64,000 bases of DNA from Amoebidium appalachense (taxonomy: Eukaryota; Ichthyosporea), in the NCBI GenBank assembly GCA_963693365.1, contig CAVNZM010000007.1, positions 4,650,001 to 4,714,000 on the forward strand, read 5' to 3'. Positions 1-10,203 of this stretch are shown here, piece by piece (position 1 is the stretch's first letter; each line of letters starts with the position of its first letter). The notes beneath the pieces are model-generated. The model ran no database searches. It was not told the DNA's origin and worked only from the letters and a program-made list of their open reading frames with translations. The translations under genes and the position numbers were made by a program.

Positions 1-33
1 GTGCTGCTGGCTGGTCACCAACGCCATGCCCAG
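1..33 (+). CDS. Possible 3' end of an exon cut by the window edge
   Basis: The first 33 bases end in CAG followed by GTAAGG, a good splice donor, and are open in more than one frame. One frame reads CCWLVTNAMP, another VLLAGHQRHAQ. There is too little sequence to choose a frame or product, and no following exon was identified. This could be chance. Confidence 0.15.
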
Positions 34-804
34 GTAAGGCACCATGCTACCGCTCTGCCTCTCACTAAGCCCAAGGGATGCATGCTATTTTGTACATGTG
101 GGTGTGCATACATGTTCGCATTACTGAGTACCAGAGACTCGAGTCAGGTAACGGAACTCAACCAGGTTGTGGGCGTCCAATCAAAACAGATGCGAAAAAA
201 ATTTGCCGCCCTCTTGGAATGCTCTGCGCAGCAGTGATTGGTCTCTCTTAGTTCCAAAAGCACCAAACATGGCAAGCAAAACATGTCTTGACTTATGGGT
301 TAGCCAATCACAACGCACCATTTCATAAATCGGTACACAAGTTGAGTTGCCACGACAAGTGACCCTCGCGCGGAAACACAAGAATATTCGTGATATATTA
401 GCCTTTCATGAGTTTTTGCGGTGCTGCCATATATACTTTATATATGTCGCTGCAAACGGAGCTGGAAAAATACTCATACATATCACATTACCGTAAAGGC
501 TCAAAACATGCCGTGACCGCGAAGACCACAGCTGCACAGAGCTGATATATCTATCGCTGCGCAAGGCGCTGAACCCCACCTGAGACAATCAATCAATACC
601 ATAAATACCGGGAGCATCGTAGCGCTTTTATTTCTCTTCTTATACAAAATAATACATAGGGGCCTACAATAATTATCATAAGGCCTCTATAGTCCTGGAC
701 CCTCTTGGTTCTCACTGAACTTCTCAGCCAGATTCACCGCCTTCTGTTTTGCATTCCACGTCATCACTGACCACCTAAAAATTTGCCGTCCTCTCAAAAC
801 TGAT
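34..804. other. Intergenic, nothing recognised
   Basis: AT-rich sequence without a convincing exon. Inverted CCAAT boxes (ATTGG) occur here, for example near 236. The phrase AATTTGCCG followed by CCTC occurs near 199 and again near 781. Confidence 0.4.
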
Positions 805-999
805 CGTTTTCATTGGTTTCCGCTTAGGAGTGGTGGTGTATATAAAGGTCTGATATGCTCGATGGGGCTGTCACAAGGACACACAATCGCTTTGTGGTGT
901 TTAGAATAAGTTCATTCGCAGTTGCTGGTAGGGACATGCAGTATAGCTAGCTGATCCATAAACAATTAGTATCATTCAGAGCCCCATCCAAACACAATC
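805..999 (+). promoter_or_regulatory. Core promoter and 5' leader of the secreted-protein gene
   Basis: A canonical TATAAA box lies at 841-846, with an inverted CCAAT box (ATTGG) about 25 bp upstream at 812-816. The ATG is at 1000. Transcription would be expected to start about 30 bp after the TATA box, giving a leader of about 130 nt. The TATA spacing and ATTGG are seen directly; the start site is inferred. Confidence 0.55.
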
Positions 1000-1701
1000 A
1001 TGCTAGGCAAGAGCTCTCTAGTTGTGGCCCTAGTGGCCTCTGCCTCTGCCTGGCCCACGGCCCAGCGTGGGGACCTGCAGCTCTACATCCCCAACTGGGT
1101 GGGCTCGTGGTTCCCCAGCTTTCTGGAGCGTCGCCAGGCCCCGGGCGATGGCGCGCCCGCGTCGTGCGCAGGGATGTGCAGCAAAACATACAGTGGCGCC
1201 CTCATGAAGGGTGGCCGGCGGGTGGCCGTGCGCACAGAGATGGAAGGCGACGGCAACAACGGGCAGGGCAATGGGCAGGGCAGCAGTGGGGGGGCCACGG
1301 CGGCCCTGAAGTTTCCCGGTGACCCCACAAAGAAGGGCCTATACCGGCCCATGGGCATTGCATTCACAGGGCCGGCCAGCAGCCACGTGGCGGTGCTGCA
1401 GGAGGCCGGCATTGCGTCTGTGTTTGTGACCAGGCTCATGGGCGTCATGGACCAGAAGGTCGATGGCGCCACCACCGAGGGCACGGTGTGTGTGGACCTG
1501 GGCGAGAACAACATGATCCAGGTGCGCGCAGACACGGCAGAGGGGTTTGCCGCCGACACGACGTTCAAGCTGTGGGTGGTGGACCAGGACAAGTGGGAGC
1601 AGATGGACCCGTGTGTGCCCACATTCAGCGCTAAGCTGCGCAACCGCCTCAACGAGAGGGAGGTCAGTGATGAGCGCACCGTGGACAGCACCAGGGGCTA
1701 G
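1000..1701 (+). CDS. Putative secreted protein, intronless, unknown function
   Basis: A 233-residue open frame with no intron, unlike the split genes elsewhere in the window. The start MLGKSSLVVALVASASAWP is a typical signal peptide with a hydrophobic core and an Ala-rich cleavage region near residue 17. Residues 22-45 are aromatic-rich. A Gly/Asn/Gln linker lies around residues 83-97. The C-terminal two thirds look like a compact globular domain with few cysteines. No transmembrane helix follows the leader, so export is likely. A TATA box and inverted CCAAT box sit at a suitable distance upstream. The family is not recognised. GC-rich third positions match the conserved genes here, which supports real coding. 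Confidence 0.7.
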   Translation: MLGKSSLVVALVASASAWPTAQRGDLQLYIPNWVGSWFPSFLERRQAPGDGAPASCAGMCSKTYSGALMKGGRRVAVRTEMEGDGNNGQGNGQGSSGGATAALKFPGDPTKKGLYRPMGIAFTGPASSHVAVLQEAGIASVFVTRLMGVMDQKVDGATTEGTVCVDLGENNMIQVRADTAEGFAADTTFKLWVVDQDKWEQMDPCVPTFSAKLRNRLNEREVSDERTVDSTRG

Positions 1702-2889
1702 GTGGTTTATGGCTATAGAGTTTAGACATGTATATCTGATGCACAGCTGTTATGCACGTATGAATGTGGGTCTTCTGTAAATAAGCTAGTCTTTGTGTCT
1801 CGGCCACATGCCCAGAGCCTGTGCCCGTGGTCGTTCAGGGAATTATTCAATACATACATATGTTATTCATCTTGTTCTGTGACAGTTCATCATTTATACA
1901 GCAGCTACAATTGCCGACCGCCAGTACCTGTGTGAGCATTTCTGCTTTACATGGTCAGGTAGATGTTACATGCACAGACGGAATCCGTTAGCTAGGTTAG
2001 CATGTCCTTACTAGTAACCCTTAGTGATCATGAGGCGTGATCATTAGGCATCCGCTTGGCTTTATGTACAACAAATTTGACCACAGAAACCAGCAATAAA
2101 ACTTTTTGACCACAGAAACCAGCAATAAAACTTTTATCAATTACATCACACCACCACTCACAGGTAAACAATACGGTGATATTTGTTGCGCCGATATCAA
2201 CGTCTATAACACATGTGCAGGGCATATTGATATTGATGCATCTATAGCAACATCGACGGCTAACCGTAGTATTGACGGGTGCAATTGCTGCACCTATTGC
2301 ATTTGGATGTATCGGCGTTGATTTTGTTGGTGTCAGGTACAACTAGACGTGTAAGTGATGGTGCTACAGACTGCAGCAATGACACTTACACAGCAAGCAC
2401 GATATATTGGTGTGTTGGTCGGTTATATTGGCAGCAACAATATCAGCATGATGGTATGGACATGCTACAGACAGGGCGGATGTCACCCATAGTAACCTGC
2501 AGGGCTACCTACCCCCTGCTTGGCTGCAGCCGGATTGGGGGGGGGGGGGGGGGATGCATACACTCCACAAGCGTTTTTATGCTGCAGATTTATTTGTTTA
2601 TCGTCCTACGTCCGTGTCTGTCAGTGATAATCGATACATGTACCGATGCTCCAACGAACCTGTCCTATGTTCATCATTGTACAAATCATCCTGCTCACAC
2701 CTATCAAGAGCGGAGTACCTTTATAATTTTCCCTAGTGCCCGCAATTACACATGTCTAAATGTGAAAATCAACAAATGGTGAGCGCTCTTAATTGATGTA
2801 TTCAGACACAACTCCGTATTTCTGACAACTATAACACTGTACTCATTAATTAATATTACAACAACATGAACAAACACAACCGTCCTCCT
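1702..2889. other. Intergenic, with a short tandem duplication
   Basis: No convincing gene. A unit of about 30 bp, containing TTGACCACAGAAACCAGCAA followed by TAAAACTT, is duplicated head to tail at about 2076-2135. Each copy carries AATAAA, so it could serve as a poly(A) region for transcripts from either side. A G-tract lies at 2538-2553. Confidence 0.4.
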
Positions 2890-3243
2890 TCAGTCATCCT
2901 GAGCGCCGTAAAATTCGATCCCGGCCTCCTCCAGGCGTGCAATGACCTCCTCCTTCGTGTACTTGGTCTTCCCGGCGGCAATATCGGCAGCAAACTCTTG
3001 CTCCTCGTCACCGTGCACAGGTTTGCCGAACTTCACCTTCATGTACACCTGCCCCTTGCGAAGCCCGCACATCTTGTTTCCTTGGGCGGCAGCCTTACCC
3101 TCCTCATCGTCATCGCGAGGAGGGCGCCTGAACTCGCCTTCAGGAAGGTGAAGCTTCTCTTTCAGGGCATCGTAGAACAGTTTGTCGTTCTTATCAACAA
3201 GGTTGAATGTAGCAGCTAGCTCGTGGATGCTCTCTCGATATCG
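2890..3243 (-). CDS. Last exon of an unrecognised gene with an R3H-like motif
   Basis: On the minus strand the exon opens after a CACCACAG acceptor (exon base 3243) and runs 117 codons to TGA at 2890-2892, in phase 0. Its first residues, RYRESIHELAATFNLVDKND, contain an Arg-x3-His pair followed by a hydrophobic helix, as in R3H single-strand nucleic-acid binding domains. A charged stretch (PPRDDDEEGKAAAQG) follows, then a Lys-rich segment and an amphipathic C-terminal helix (KEEVIARLEEAGIEF). Codon bias is strong. The upstream exons must lie at higher coordinates but were not found among the G/C tracts up to about 4.9 kb. The exon looks certain as coding; the R3H reading is tentative. Confidence 0.6.
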   Translation of the reverse strand, partial: RYRESIHELAATFNLVDKNDKLFYDALKEKLHLPEGEFRRPPRDDDEEGKAAAQGNKMCGLRKGQVYMKVKFGKPVHGDEEQEFAADIAAGKTKYTKEEVIARLEEAGIEFYGAQDD

Positions 3244-4028
3244 CTGTGGTGCAAAAGCATTTGTAAAGGGTGAGTGACAAAGATTGACAGAGAACATGCG
3301 TGACGGGAAGAGAAGGGGGAGAAGTGAAGAGAGTGAATTTTATTCATCCGGGTGTGGGGGGGGGGGGGGGGGGGAGGGGGGAGGGGGGGGGGGGGAAGAG
3401 GATTTGTAAAGGGTACGTACAAAGTTCATCAGTGCAAATGCAAAGGGTATGGGACGAAAAGAAATGAGCTCCAGGGGGGGGGGGGGGGGGGGGGGTTATG
3501 CATTAGATATCGATTAGAAGCGGAGGGGGTGAGGAGGGGGGCAAGGGGTCGGGGGTTAAACATTTCTTGCACCAGACACAAACCAATACGTTTGCACAAG
3601 CTAACCAAGAGGGGGGGGGGGGGGGGGAATGCACTAGATGGGACGATAAGAAGTGGAGGGGGCAAGGGGTCAGGGATAACAAGACAGGGTACCAAAACTC
3701 TTATGTATGCACAAGCAAACTCATGACAAGAGGCATTTGACACGTCCCATCATCGAGGAAGGGGGGGGGGGGGGGGGGGGGGGGGGATCTGTAAAAGGTA
3801 AAAACAAACTCTGGCAGAGCACGTGCCTAAGGGGACGGTAAATGGAGTTGAGGGGGAGTCCTCTTTTTGTCCAGAGGGGTAGAAGGGGAGGGGGGTGCAT
3901 TACAGGACACGATAAGAAGGACAGAGGAGAGAAAGGGGGAAGGGGAGACAGGGGGGGATGGGATGCTGCGACAGACACGATAATGTTCTTGCAAAGTCCT
4001 ACACGGAAACCTGCTTCAAACCCCCCCC

Positions 4029-4077
<49 letters not shown>

Positions 4078-4530
4078 ACCCCACACACACAACAACAACA
4101 ACAACCCTTTACACACACACGCAGCGAAACTCAATACTCTCTGCTGAACTTTTTCGCCCATTTCACCCCATGGAGATAGAGGGTTAGGTTTGGTGTCAAA
4201 CGGCACTACGGCCGCACTCCCCAAACACTGTTACTCCAACCATCACCCATGCACACAACCTCCACCCTGTTTCGAGCCCCCCCCCCCCCCCCCCCCCCCC
4301 TTCCCCCTTCTCCCCCCTCCCCCCTTCCTCCCCCGTTCCCACCTCCGTTCTCAACGGGTGGTTCCCCCCTCCCGGCCTCCCTCCCTCCGTTCCATTCTTT
4401 CCCTCCCTACCTTCCCTCCCGTACCCCCCCCTCCCCCCCCCCCCCCCCCCCCCCCCCCCGCCTTCCCGACCGCTTCACTTTGCGGCTAAATTCTTCCCCA
4501 TACTAAGGCTCAGGGAGAAACTTTGATCAT
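3244..4530. repeat. Degenerate tandem repeats with poly(G)/poly(C) blocks
   Basis: Loosely repeated phrases such as TTGTAAAGGGT (3258, 3402, 3787) and CGATAAGAAG plus GGAGGGGGCAAGGGGTC (about 3505-3685, 3909) are separated by G-runs. From 4020 the bias switches to C-runs (4020-4077, 4278-4300, 4430-4459). Probably the intron(s) of the minus-strand gene ending at 2890. Open frames rich in Pro or Gly here are homopolymer artefacts. Confidence 0.6.
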
Positions 4531-4534
4531 CAAG

Positions 4535-4680
4535 TTGTGCGTATTCAATGTGTAGTTTTTCAGTTTTTGCAGTGCGTACCCTCCGAAGTCCCCCCCCCCC
4601 TCCCCCTCCTCCGCCTCATATTTGTGTAACATTTCGTTTTTGCGGTGCCTCCCCTCCGGATCTCCCTCCCCCCCTTTTTT
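4535..4680 (+). repeat. Short repeat with TTTCAGTTTTTGCAGTG core
   Basis: The phrase CAGTTTTTGCAGTG followed by C-rich sequence occurs at about 4560 and, in degenerate form, at about 4640. Two very similar copies lie at 11228-11330. These repeats therefore bracket the split element and its nested insertions between 4.8 and 11.2 kb. Confidence 0.5.
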
Positions 4681-4789
4681 TATTTTTTTTATCCCGTTCT
4701 GTTGCAGTAGGGATACTCTGGCCCTAGGGTGCTACGATGCCATCAGTTAAGCTGACCCACCGGTACCGATCCTACCCATGCGTACACAC

Positions 4790-5045
4790 AGCCCAGGGTT
4801 TATCACCCCAGCCTTGCCAGTGGGTAGCACCAGGCATCCCCTCCGCTCAAAACCTATGAGTAAACTTTAAACAGCGGCTCTCGTTGGTTCATCTGCGGTG
4901 GGTGTGGTGTTGATGGTGTTAACGGTGGGTATGGGTGCATGGTTGGGTCTGGTGGTGGGGGGATATCGATGCTACCTGACAGCATGTGGTGTTGTACGTG
5001 GTGTGTGGCTGCGGTGTAGTAGTTATATACTAGATAGTATATATA
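4790..5045 (+). mobile_element. 5' half of a dispersed repeat, interrupted by nested insertions
   Basis: This matches the reverse complement of the uninterrupted copy at 52030-53005. Both begin with a phrase like CCAGGGTTTATCACCCCAGC, then GTGGGTAGCACCAGGC, then a GGTGTGGTGTT-rich stretch ending in GGTGTAGTA. In the 52-kb copy the next sequence is CTTGCACAGTTGGGT, which here resumes only at about 10620. The gap between the halves is filled with AT repeats, a SINE, a solo LTR and a gag-like element. Confidence 0.7.
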
Positions 5046-5046
5046 A

Positions 5047-5094
<48 letters not shown>

Positions 5095-5153
5095 CATATA
5101 TATATACATATTTATATATATATATATGTGGGGGGGGGGGGGGGGGGGGGGGG
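5046..5153. repeat. (AT)n microsatellite followed by a poly(G) run
   Basis: TA/AT dinucleotide repeats at about 5046-5127, then a G-run at about 5130-5153 that abuts the SINE head. Confidence 0.9.
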
Positions 5154-6660
5154 TGTGGTGCAATGGTAAGATCTTGTCAAGCTCAATGGCGCAGGATCGA
5201 TCCTGGTTACTTCCGACTTTTGTTCTGCCTCGACGGTCCACCGGTCTGTGTAAAATTGTATAAGTATTTGGAACGGAAGCAGAGACGCAGTGGTGCAGTG
5301 TGAAAACACCACAGACACACAACAACAAACACGGAACGATCGGAGCAGTGTACACAACAGACATCAATGTTTAGACACGACTGAACTCAATTTATTTCGA
5401 TCTCGCATATATACTTGAAATTCCCTTAAGTCAAATCCATACATGATTTCCGACTGGTTCTATGTCTAAAATAACCAATCACAATTAACTGATTATTTCC
5501 CGGATAGATCCGGAGACACAGGAACGCACACCATAGGTCACAGCTATAAGAAAGTATTGAGGTGAAAAGTAACGAGGAAAGAGGTGATGTTTCTAACCTA
5601 TCACCGGCTACAAAGACTCAGACATTTTCTGACTAAGTCTACTGATTGGATACAGTACGGCAACACACAAAACTAAAGTGGTTGACTAAGCTATGAATCA
5701 TACATGACAAGCTAAAGTGTAGCCTAAGTGTTTTTCTACCAATCAAAACATAACGAGTAATATAAATCTACTCAACGTATATTAGTGAAAAAGAAATATA
5801 ATTATGTGAAAGAAAACAAGGGAGAAAAGAAAGAGAAAAGAAAGAAGAAGAAGGAGGAAAGAGAAAAGAAGGCAGGCTGGCAGAAAACACGAACACGAAA
5901 ACACAGTTGTAACCGAAGATATTCATGCACACATAAACATGTACATGTTTCTCCCTGAGTGGGTGGAAACGTGTACACACATATCAACATACTAACAAGT
6001 GATAAAATACACGATTAGAACCTGATCTATTACGATTATATGTGTACAGATACATTGGAGATCGATGGGACATTTTTCATAGTGGGAGTGTGACATATGT
6101 ACTAAGCACACAAAGTTTTAACTGAAACAACACATAAACTGAGAAGATCTTACCTAATGTAGGTACTACGTACTACAACAGTCTGGCCGCCCCCTCGAAG
6201 CCATCACCCCAGACCACGTCAAGCAGCACCACCAATTTGTTATCATCCGGCCGCAAGACATGACGTCATGAACAGCACCGGCCCTCCGACTCCGTCGACG
6301 GCGCGCCGCTTTGGCATCCCGGCCCAACGTACAAGTGGGAGACCAACCGAGTCACCAGCCACGGTTCGGGTCAGCGTCCTGGGAATGGGGTTTTTTTCCC
6401 CTTTCAAGTCTTTATGTTTGACAATGTGTATGTGTCCCGGGTCGCTCCCGGCTGATGTTGTTAAAGTGAGCTGTGCCACTTCCCACTAGCGTTGCTGCGG
6501 CTAGAACCGTGCAGATAAAGGCGTAACTAAAAATAGTGCCAGTTGGGGTCAATTAGAATGAGTGCGCTATACAGTACGATCTGTGTCTAGGCGGAAGACG
6601 GTAAGCTCCCCTGAGGCAGTGCCTGGCCGGGAGTGAAACGGGATAAAATAATATATCAGT
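5154..6660 (+). mobile_element. tRNA-derived SINE, split by a solo LTR
   Basis: The head carries RNA polymerase III promoter boxes: box A TGGTGCAATGG at 5156-5166 and box B-like GGATCGATCC at 5194-5203. After the LTR insertion (5249-6180) the body resumes at 6181 and continues through GTGAGCTGTG, CACTAGCGTTGCTGCGGC and the hairpin CTCCCCTGAGGCAGTGCCT to GAAACGGGATAAAATAATAT near 6655. The order matches the uninterrupted minus-strand copy at 57108-57709. Without the insertion it would be about 570 bp. The internal open frames are not conserved genes. Confidence 0.8.
5249..6180 (+). mobile_element. Solo LTR, 932 bp, inserted in the SINE
   Basis: The insert starts TGTAAAATTG and ends TACTACAACA, giving the canonical TG...CA (TGT...ACA) termini. 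It is flanked by a perfect 5-bp target-site duplication, GTCTG, at 5244-5248 and 6181-6185. The SINE sequence is continuous across the junction when compared with the copy at 57 kb. No internal retroelement domains are present, so this fits a solo LTR left by recombination. The strand is arbitrary because no primer site is available to orient it. Confidence 0.8.
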
Positions 6661-7252
6661 ACAGATTCCATAGGGAGTATACGCCAAGCAGCGGCACCAG
6701 TCAGATCCTGAGCAGCACGCGGGAAACCTCCGAAACTCTCACAATAATTTCAACTTGGGCATGTCTATCGTTTCTGCATCCCAAGGCCTTTTCAGGTTCC
6801 GAATCGTGTAAAACGGAACACAAGGCTCCCCTATTTTCTTGAATATCAGGCTGTCAGGTTCGAATTCACGTAAGACCTAACGAACGTGAGGCTTTTGTCA
6901 TGAGTGTTCAAGAGACGAGCTCAGCCTCTTGAATGAGAAAATGGGCCAGTTTCACGTACATATTCACGTACATAATGGGCACCTTACGTGCGTGGGCACA
7001 ACATGTATGTGTATATGTGTCATAAGGACACGGGAGATGACGTCCACGGCCTACATGGTGTGCGTGCCCCTACCCCGCAAGGCGCACATGATGTGCATAG
7101 AGTCTATTCGATCATGGGCACATACATGATCAGTCAGGTATGCACATGATGCACATGTGTACATGTACACATACTTTCTGTTTGTGATTTCATCTTTGTG
7201 TTAACATGAATATCAGGTAAGCAAAAACTTCTTATATGTACGGCACGGAAAC
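6661..7252. other. No feature recognised
   Basis: Mixed-composition sequence rich in CACGTA/CATGTA words. The phrase GAATATCAGG occurs near 6842 and 7208. No convincing exon was found. Confidence 0.3.
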
Positions 7253-7571
7253 ATGGCATGCGCAAAGGTAAGTGCTATCAAAACCTGTAAGTGACACACT
7301 TCTGTCTTCGAGACTGTGCGTGTTGCGCGCGCTGCGCGCGCTGCGCCCGCGTCAGCGGCCAGTGTGCGGCTGTATTCAGGATCTACAAGATCAAAGTTTT
7401 GAAGATTCTCTGGCAAATCTCTCAATGAATGATTGGCCCAGGAGATCTAGATCTAGATCCTCTGCTGCTGGCGTCAGACTCATGATCAGCGCCTGCCTGT
7501 CCGTGCCTGAGCGGCGGAGCTCCAAGCGCGTCCGTGCACGTGGGACCGTCACGGAGTACTACACTGAGTAG
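7253..7571 (+). CDS. Possible two-exon small basic protein
   Basis: A tentative model: ATGGCATGCGCAAAG at 7253-7267 is followed by GTAAGTG, the best donor in the area. A 112-bp intron ends in TGTATTCAG, and exon 2 spans 7380-7571. Both junctions are phase 0 and give 68 residues. Exon 2 is acidic and Ser-rich at first (DLQDQSFEDSLANLSMND), then basic (RRSRSRSS, later ERRSSKRVRARG), and ends EYYTE. The family is not recognised. Without a homologue this could be chance, and the start could lie further upstream. Confidence 0.35.
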
Positions 7572-8001
7572 CCTACGCGCTGCATGCGCCGGGTGCGCGT
7601 GTGGATGTATACATGTACTGTGGCGACTCAGGCTGACTCAGGCCTAGGTGTAAAATTTTAGGCCTGCAGTGCCGTTTGGCGGGTATGCATGCATGTGTGA
7701 CTGCTTGGGGCCGGGCACAATCAGCTGCAGTGTCACTGAGTTGCATGAAGACTAACCTGTTTGTGTGTGTTTGTTTGTGCACATGTATGTTGGTGCGTGC
7801 AAGTGTACATGACGTGCGCGTGCTTGTGATGTGTATGTGAACGTTCATGCGTTATGCCACTGTCATTGTGTGGCTGTTTACAGGTGTTTGTGCGTCACTG
7901 ACTCACTCAGTGACGGTGTGTGTGTGCGTGGAAAGGCTTCAGACCCGTAAGGCGTGCCCCCGCTAGGGGGCACGCAGAACCAAGAATTGGCTAGTATATA
8001 T
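7572..8001. other. Spacer ending in a perfect GC hairpin and (TA)n
   Basis: A 10-bp perfect stem, GCGTGCCCCC / GGGGGCACGC with loop GCTA, lies at 7951-7974. It is followed by AGAACCAAG and a short (TA)n. It resembles the ends at 8252-8277 and 53117-53198 (GC hairpin, then AGAAC, in the last case with a simple-repeat tail). Confidence 0.6.
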
Positions 8002-8222
8002 ATATAGCTGTGCTCACTTCCCACTAGCGTTGCTGCGGCTAGAACCGTGGGATAAAGGCGTAACTAAAAATAGTGCCAGTTGGGGTCAATTAGAATCCTG
8101 ACTTATGAGTGTGCCACTACAGTACGATCTGTGTCTAGACGGAAGACGGTAAGCTCCCCTGAGGCAGTGCCTCGCCGGGATTGAAACGGGATAGAATAAT
8201 ATATATATATATATATATATAG
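8002..8222 (+). repeat. SINE 3' module, copy flanking the gag-like cassette (left)
   Basis: Starts GCTGTGCTCACTTCCCACTA and runs to GAAACGGGATAGAATAATAT with a (TA)n tail. It matches the 3' third of the SINEs at 6475-6660 and 57150-57330. The right-hand copy at 10204-10410 begins at the same base, so this is not a random 5' truncation. The internal stem-loop CTCCC..GAGGC..GCCTC..GGGA is retained. Confidence 0.8.
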
Positions 8223-8285
8223 CATACCACAATCAGCACCATCCACCTCTACTTAGGCCCCTAGAGGGGCAGCTAGAACCCATCC

Positions 8286-9287
8286 ATGGCTTCTCAGGGC
8301 GTATCCATGTTCCCGGACCCTCCTGGGACACCGCCTGGGAGCCGCAAACGTGATACACGGGAAGGAGAATCCCCAGATAAGCGGTTAACGAAACAGAGCC
8401 GGGCGGAACAGGTTCCCTCAGGCTTTCCCGAGGTTAAAGCGCCACTGCCGCGCCGCCAGCCAGTAGTTTTATTACGAAAGAACAACTGCAGTTGATACCC
8501 GAGAAGGCTAGAAAATCTGTGCTCAAACTTATGGCGCATCATGAGCATCTCCGCACCCAAGTCACCGACTTAACAACCCAAGTAGCCGAGTATAAAGCCA
8601 AGCAGGACCAAACGGACCTCGTCGTTCAGCAAATGGAGGCGCGCTTACAGCAGCTGGAAGGTGACCGGGCACCCCCCACTGGCCCTGCCCATGCGGGCCC
8701 GGCCTCTGCAGCAACTTGAAAGGCAGCCCTTGATGGGTTACCCACTCCCCCGGGGTCTCCCAAGTTCATACCCACGACGAACCCTAAGGTGTACTGCACT
8801 ACCGTGGACGCCAAGACCGTGTATGTGTCCGAGAAAGTCAAAACGTATGCAGAGTCGGTGGCCCAGACCCACGGGGCTACCCAGGCTATGGCAGCCCTTG
8901 CCGCAGCATCGGCCCTGCACCCAACCCGCCGCCCTCGGGTGGCATCTGACCCTGCACCTGAGGGTACCGACGAGTCAGAGCTGACCACTGCAGCCTTTAC
9001 CATGGTGCCGGCCAACATCAGCACCATGCGTGACCGTCTCTACACCCTCGGTGTCCTCAACCGAATGATTCCCGACATGCTCTTCATTGGTCGTCGCTAC
9101 ACAGTGTTCATCGTGCGTGCCGGCTACCGGGATACCCTCGTAAGCATCATCCAACGTGCTACCGACGCCACCTTTCTCGCAGACTTCGACCCTACGGCTC
9201 CAGTACAACACCACACTTAACCGTGCTGACGCAGAGGCTGCTGCCCGGGCCTCTTGGCAACGCCGGGTGCTTGCGCGGAACACCTAA
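8286..9287 (+). pseudogene. Decayed gag-like coding region
   Basis: Three overlapping open blocks join into one protein-like track. It starts MASQGVSMFPDPPGTPPG (8286, after ATCC), which is basic and Pro-rich. It shifts frame near 8440 into a coiled coil (residues IPEKARKSVLKLMAHHEH and onward), meets a TGA at 8717-8719, continues in frame with KVYCTTVDAKTVYVSEKV and an Ala-rich helical region, and shifts again near 9195 to end NRADAEAAARASWQRRV before TAA at 9285-9287. The small size, basic N-terminus, coiled coil and flanking repeats suggest a capsid or ORF1-type protein. No zinc knuckle and no reverse transcriptase were seen. The shifts and the stop indicate decay. Confidence 0.5.
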
Positions 9288-9762
9288 GTCCACACCTATT
9301 TCTAGACTCCTTTTCGATTCTTTATATGCACTCACACCACCATCACAACGCATACACGAATTAGCCCTTAAATTTCACGAGCACATCACCCGCCTATCCG
9401 CCATTGCCCCGACCCATCCACTCTTCCGGCTACACGCATCCCCGCCGGACTCGCCCCTCTACCTCTTCCCTTCCACATCGTCTCTGCCCATTGTCGAGCG
9501 ATATGCGGAGTGGCTGGCGACTCCACCGGAGGTACGGCTGGACCATAGTGTGACTATGAATAGTTTTAAGTCTATGGCTGATAGATACCTTTTTACTTTA
9601 CGTGTCGAGTCCCTCCCAGTGTTAGGTCAGCAAAAACACCAACTACTAGTAGCCTATATGGCGGATACGGTTAGACAATCTCGCTCCTATATAGATCCGT
9701 TTATTCATGATGTTGTGTCGTATAAATATGTATGCAAAGATGATTATGTCTTGGCGTTGTAA
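9288..9762 (+). pseudogene. Second ORF remnant of the same element
   Basis: The open frame continues through STPISRLLFDSLYALTPP to a C-terminal stretch ending CKDDYVLAL. Composition is protein-like (Leu/His-rich helices). It has no catalytic motif recognised as RT, integrase, protease or tyrosine recombinase. It may be a second product of the gag-like cassette. A further short frame (to 9988) includes two CxxC pairs around CNMCGG and KCC, too few to call a zinc finger. Confidence 0.35.
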
Positions 9763-9988
9763 TCGGTTTTTGGTGTCTCCTGCTCGTATGTGTAATATGT
9801 GTGGGGGGCGGTTTACTCGTGGATGCATATCTATCAATAAGTGTGACCTGTTAGCTAATGTGGTAGAACCGGAGGTTATGGGCGGAATGATTCTCTTTTC
9901 TACTTCTCTCCCCCTGTATATCCGTTATAAAATGACCGTGTTAGATCACCGTATTAAATGCTGCCAGTGGCACAGTATGATATTGTGA

Positions 9989-10203
9989 TAACGTAACGGT
10001 GTCTTAACTTTCTCTCGGAGCTACCAATGCTAGCTTCTGCTTATCCATAATCTATACTAGGGTTGTTTTATTGCATACAGTGTACATAAGTCACTAGCTG
10101 CATTTCATTCGCTGCGCTGGATAGCGCAGTAGGCCGGAAAGTGAGGCTGAGCCCCAGGGCCTGACGATGTCCGCAGCAATACAAAGTGCATAAACCCCCT
10201 ATA
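9989..10203. other. 3' region of the gag-like cassette
   Basis: No coding signal. It ends AAAGTGCATAAACCCCC, partly resembling the GTAAACAGCGTAAACCCC ends seen near 19343, 54207 and 60090, just before the right-hand module. Confidence 0.4.

Noticed and set aside
5154-5240. Functional tRNA gene at the SINE head
   Set aside because: Box A and B are present, but no complete cloverleaf with acceptor stem was found, and the body matches a dispersed element.
8002-8222. Hammerhead or other self-cleaving ribozyme in the SINE module
   Set aside because: The stem-loop lacks the CUGANGA...GAAA core in the right arrangement.
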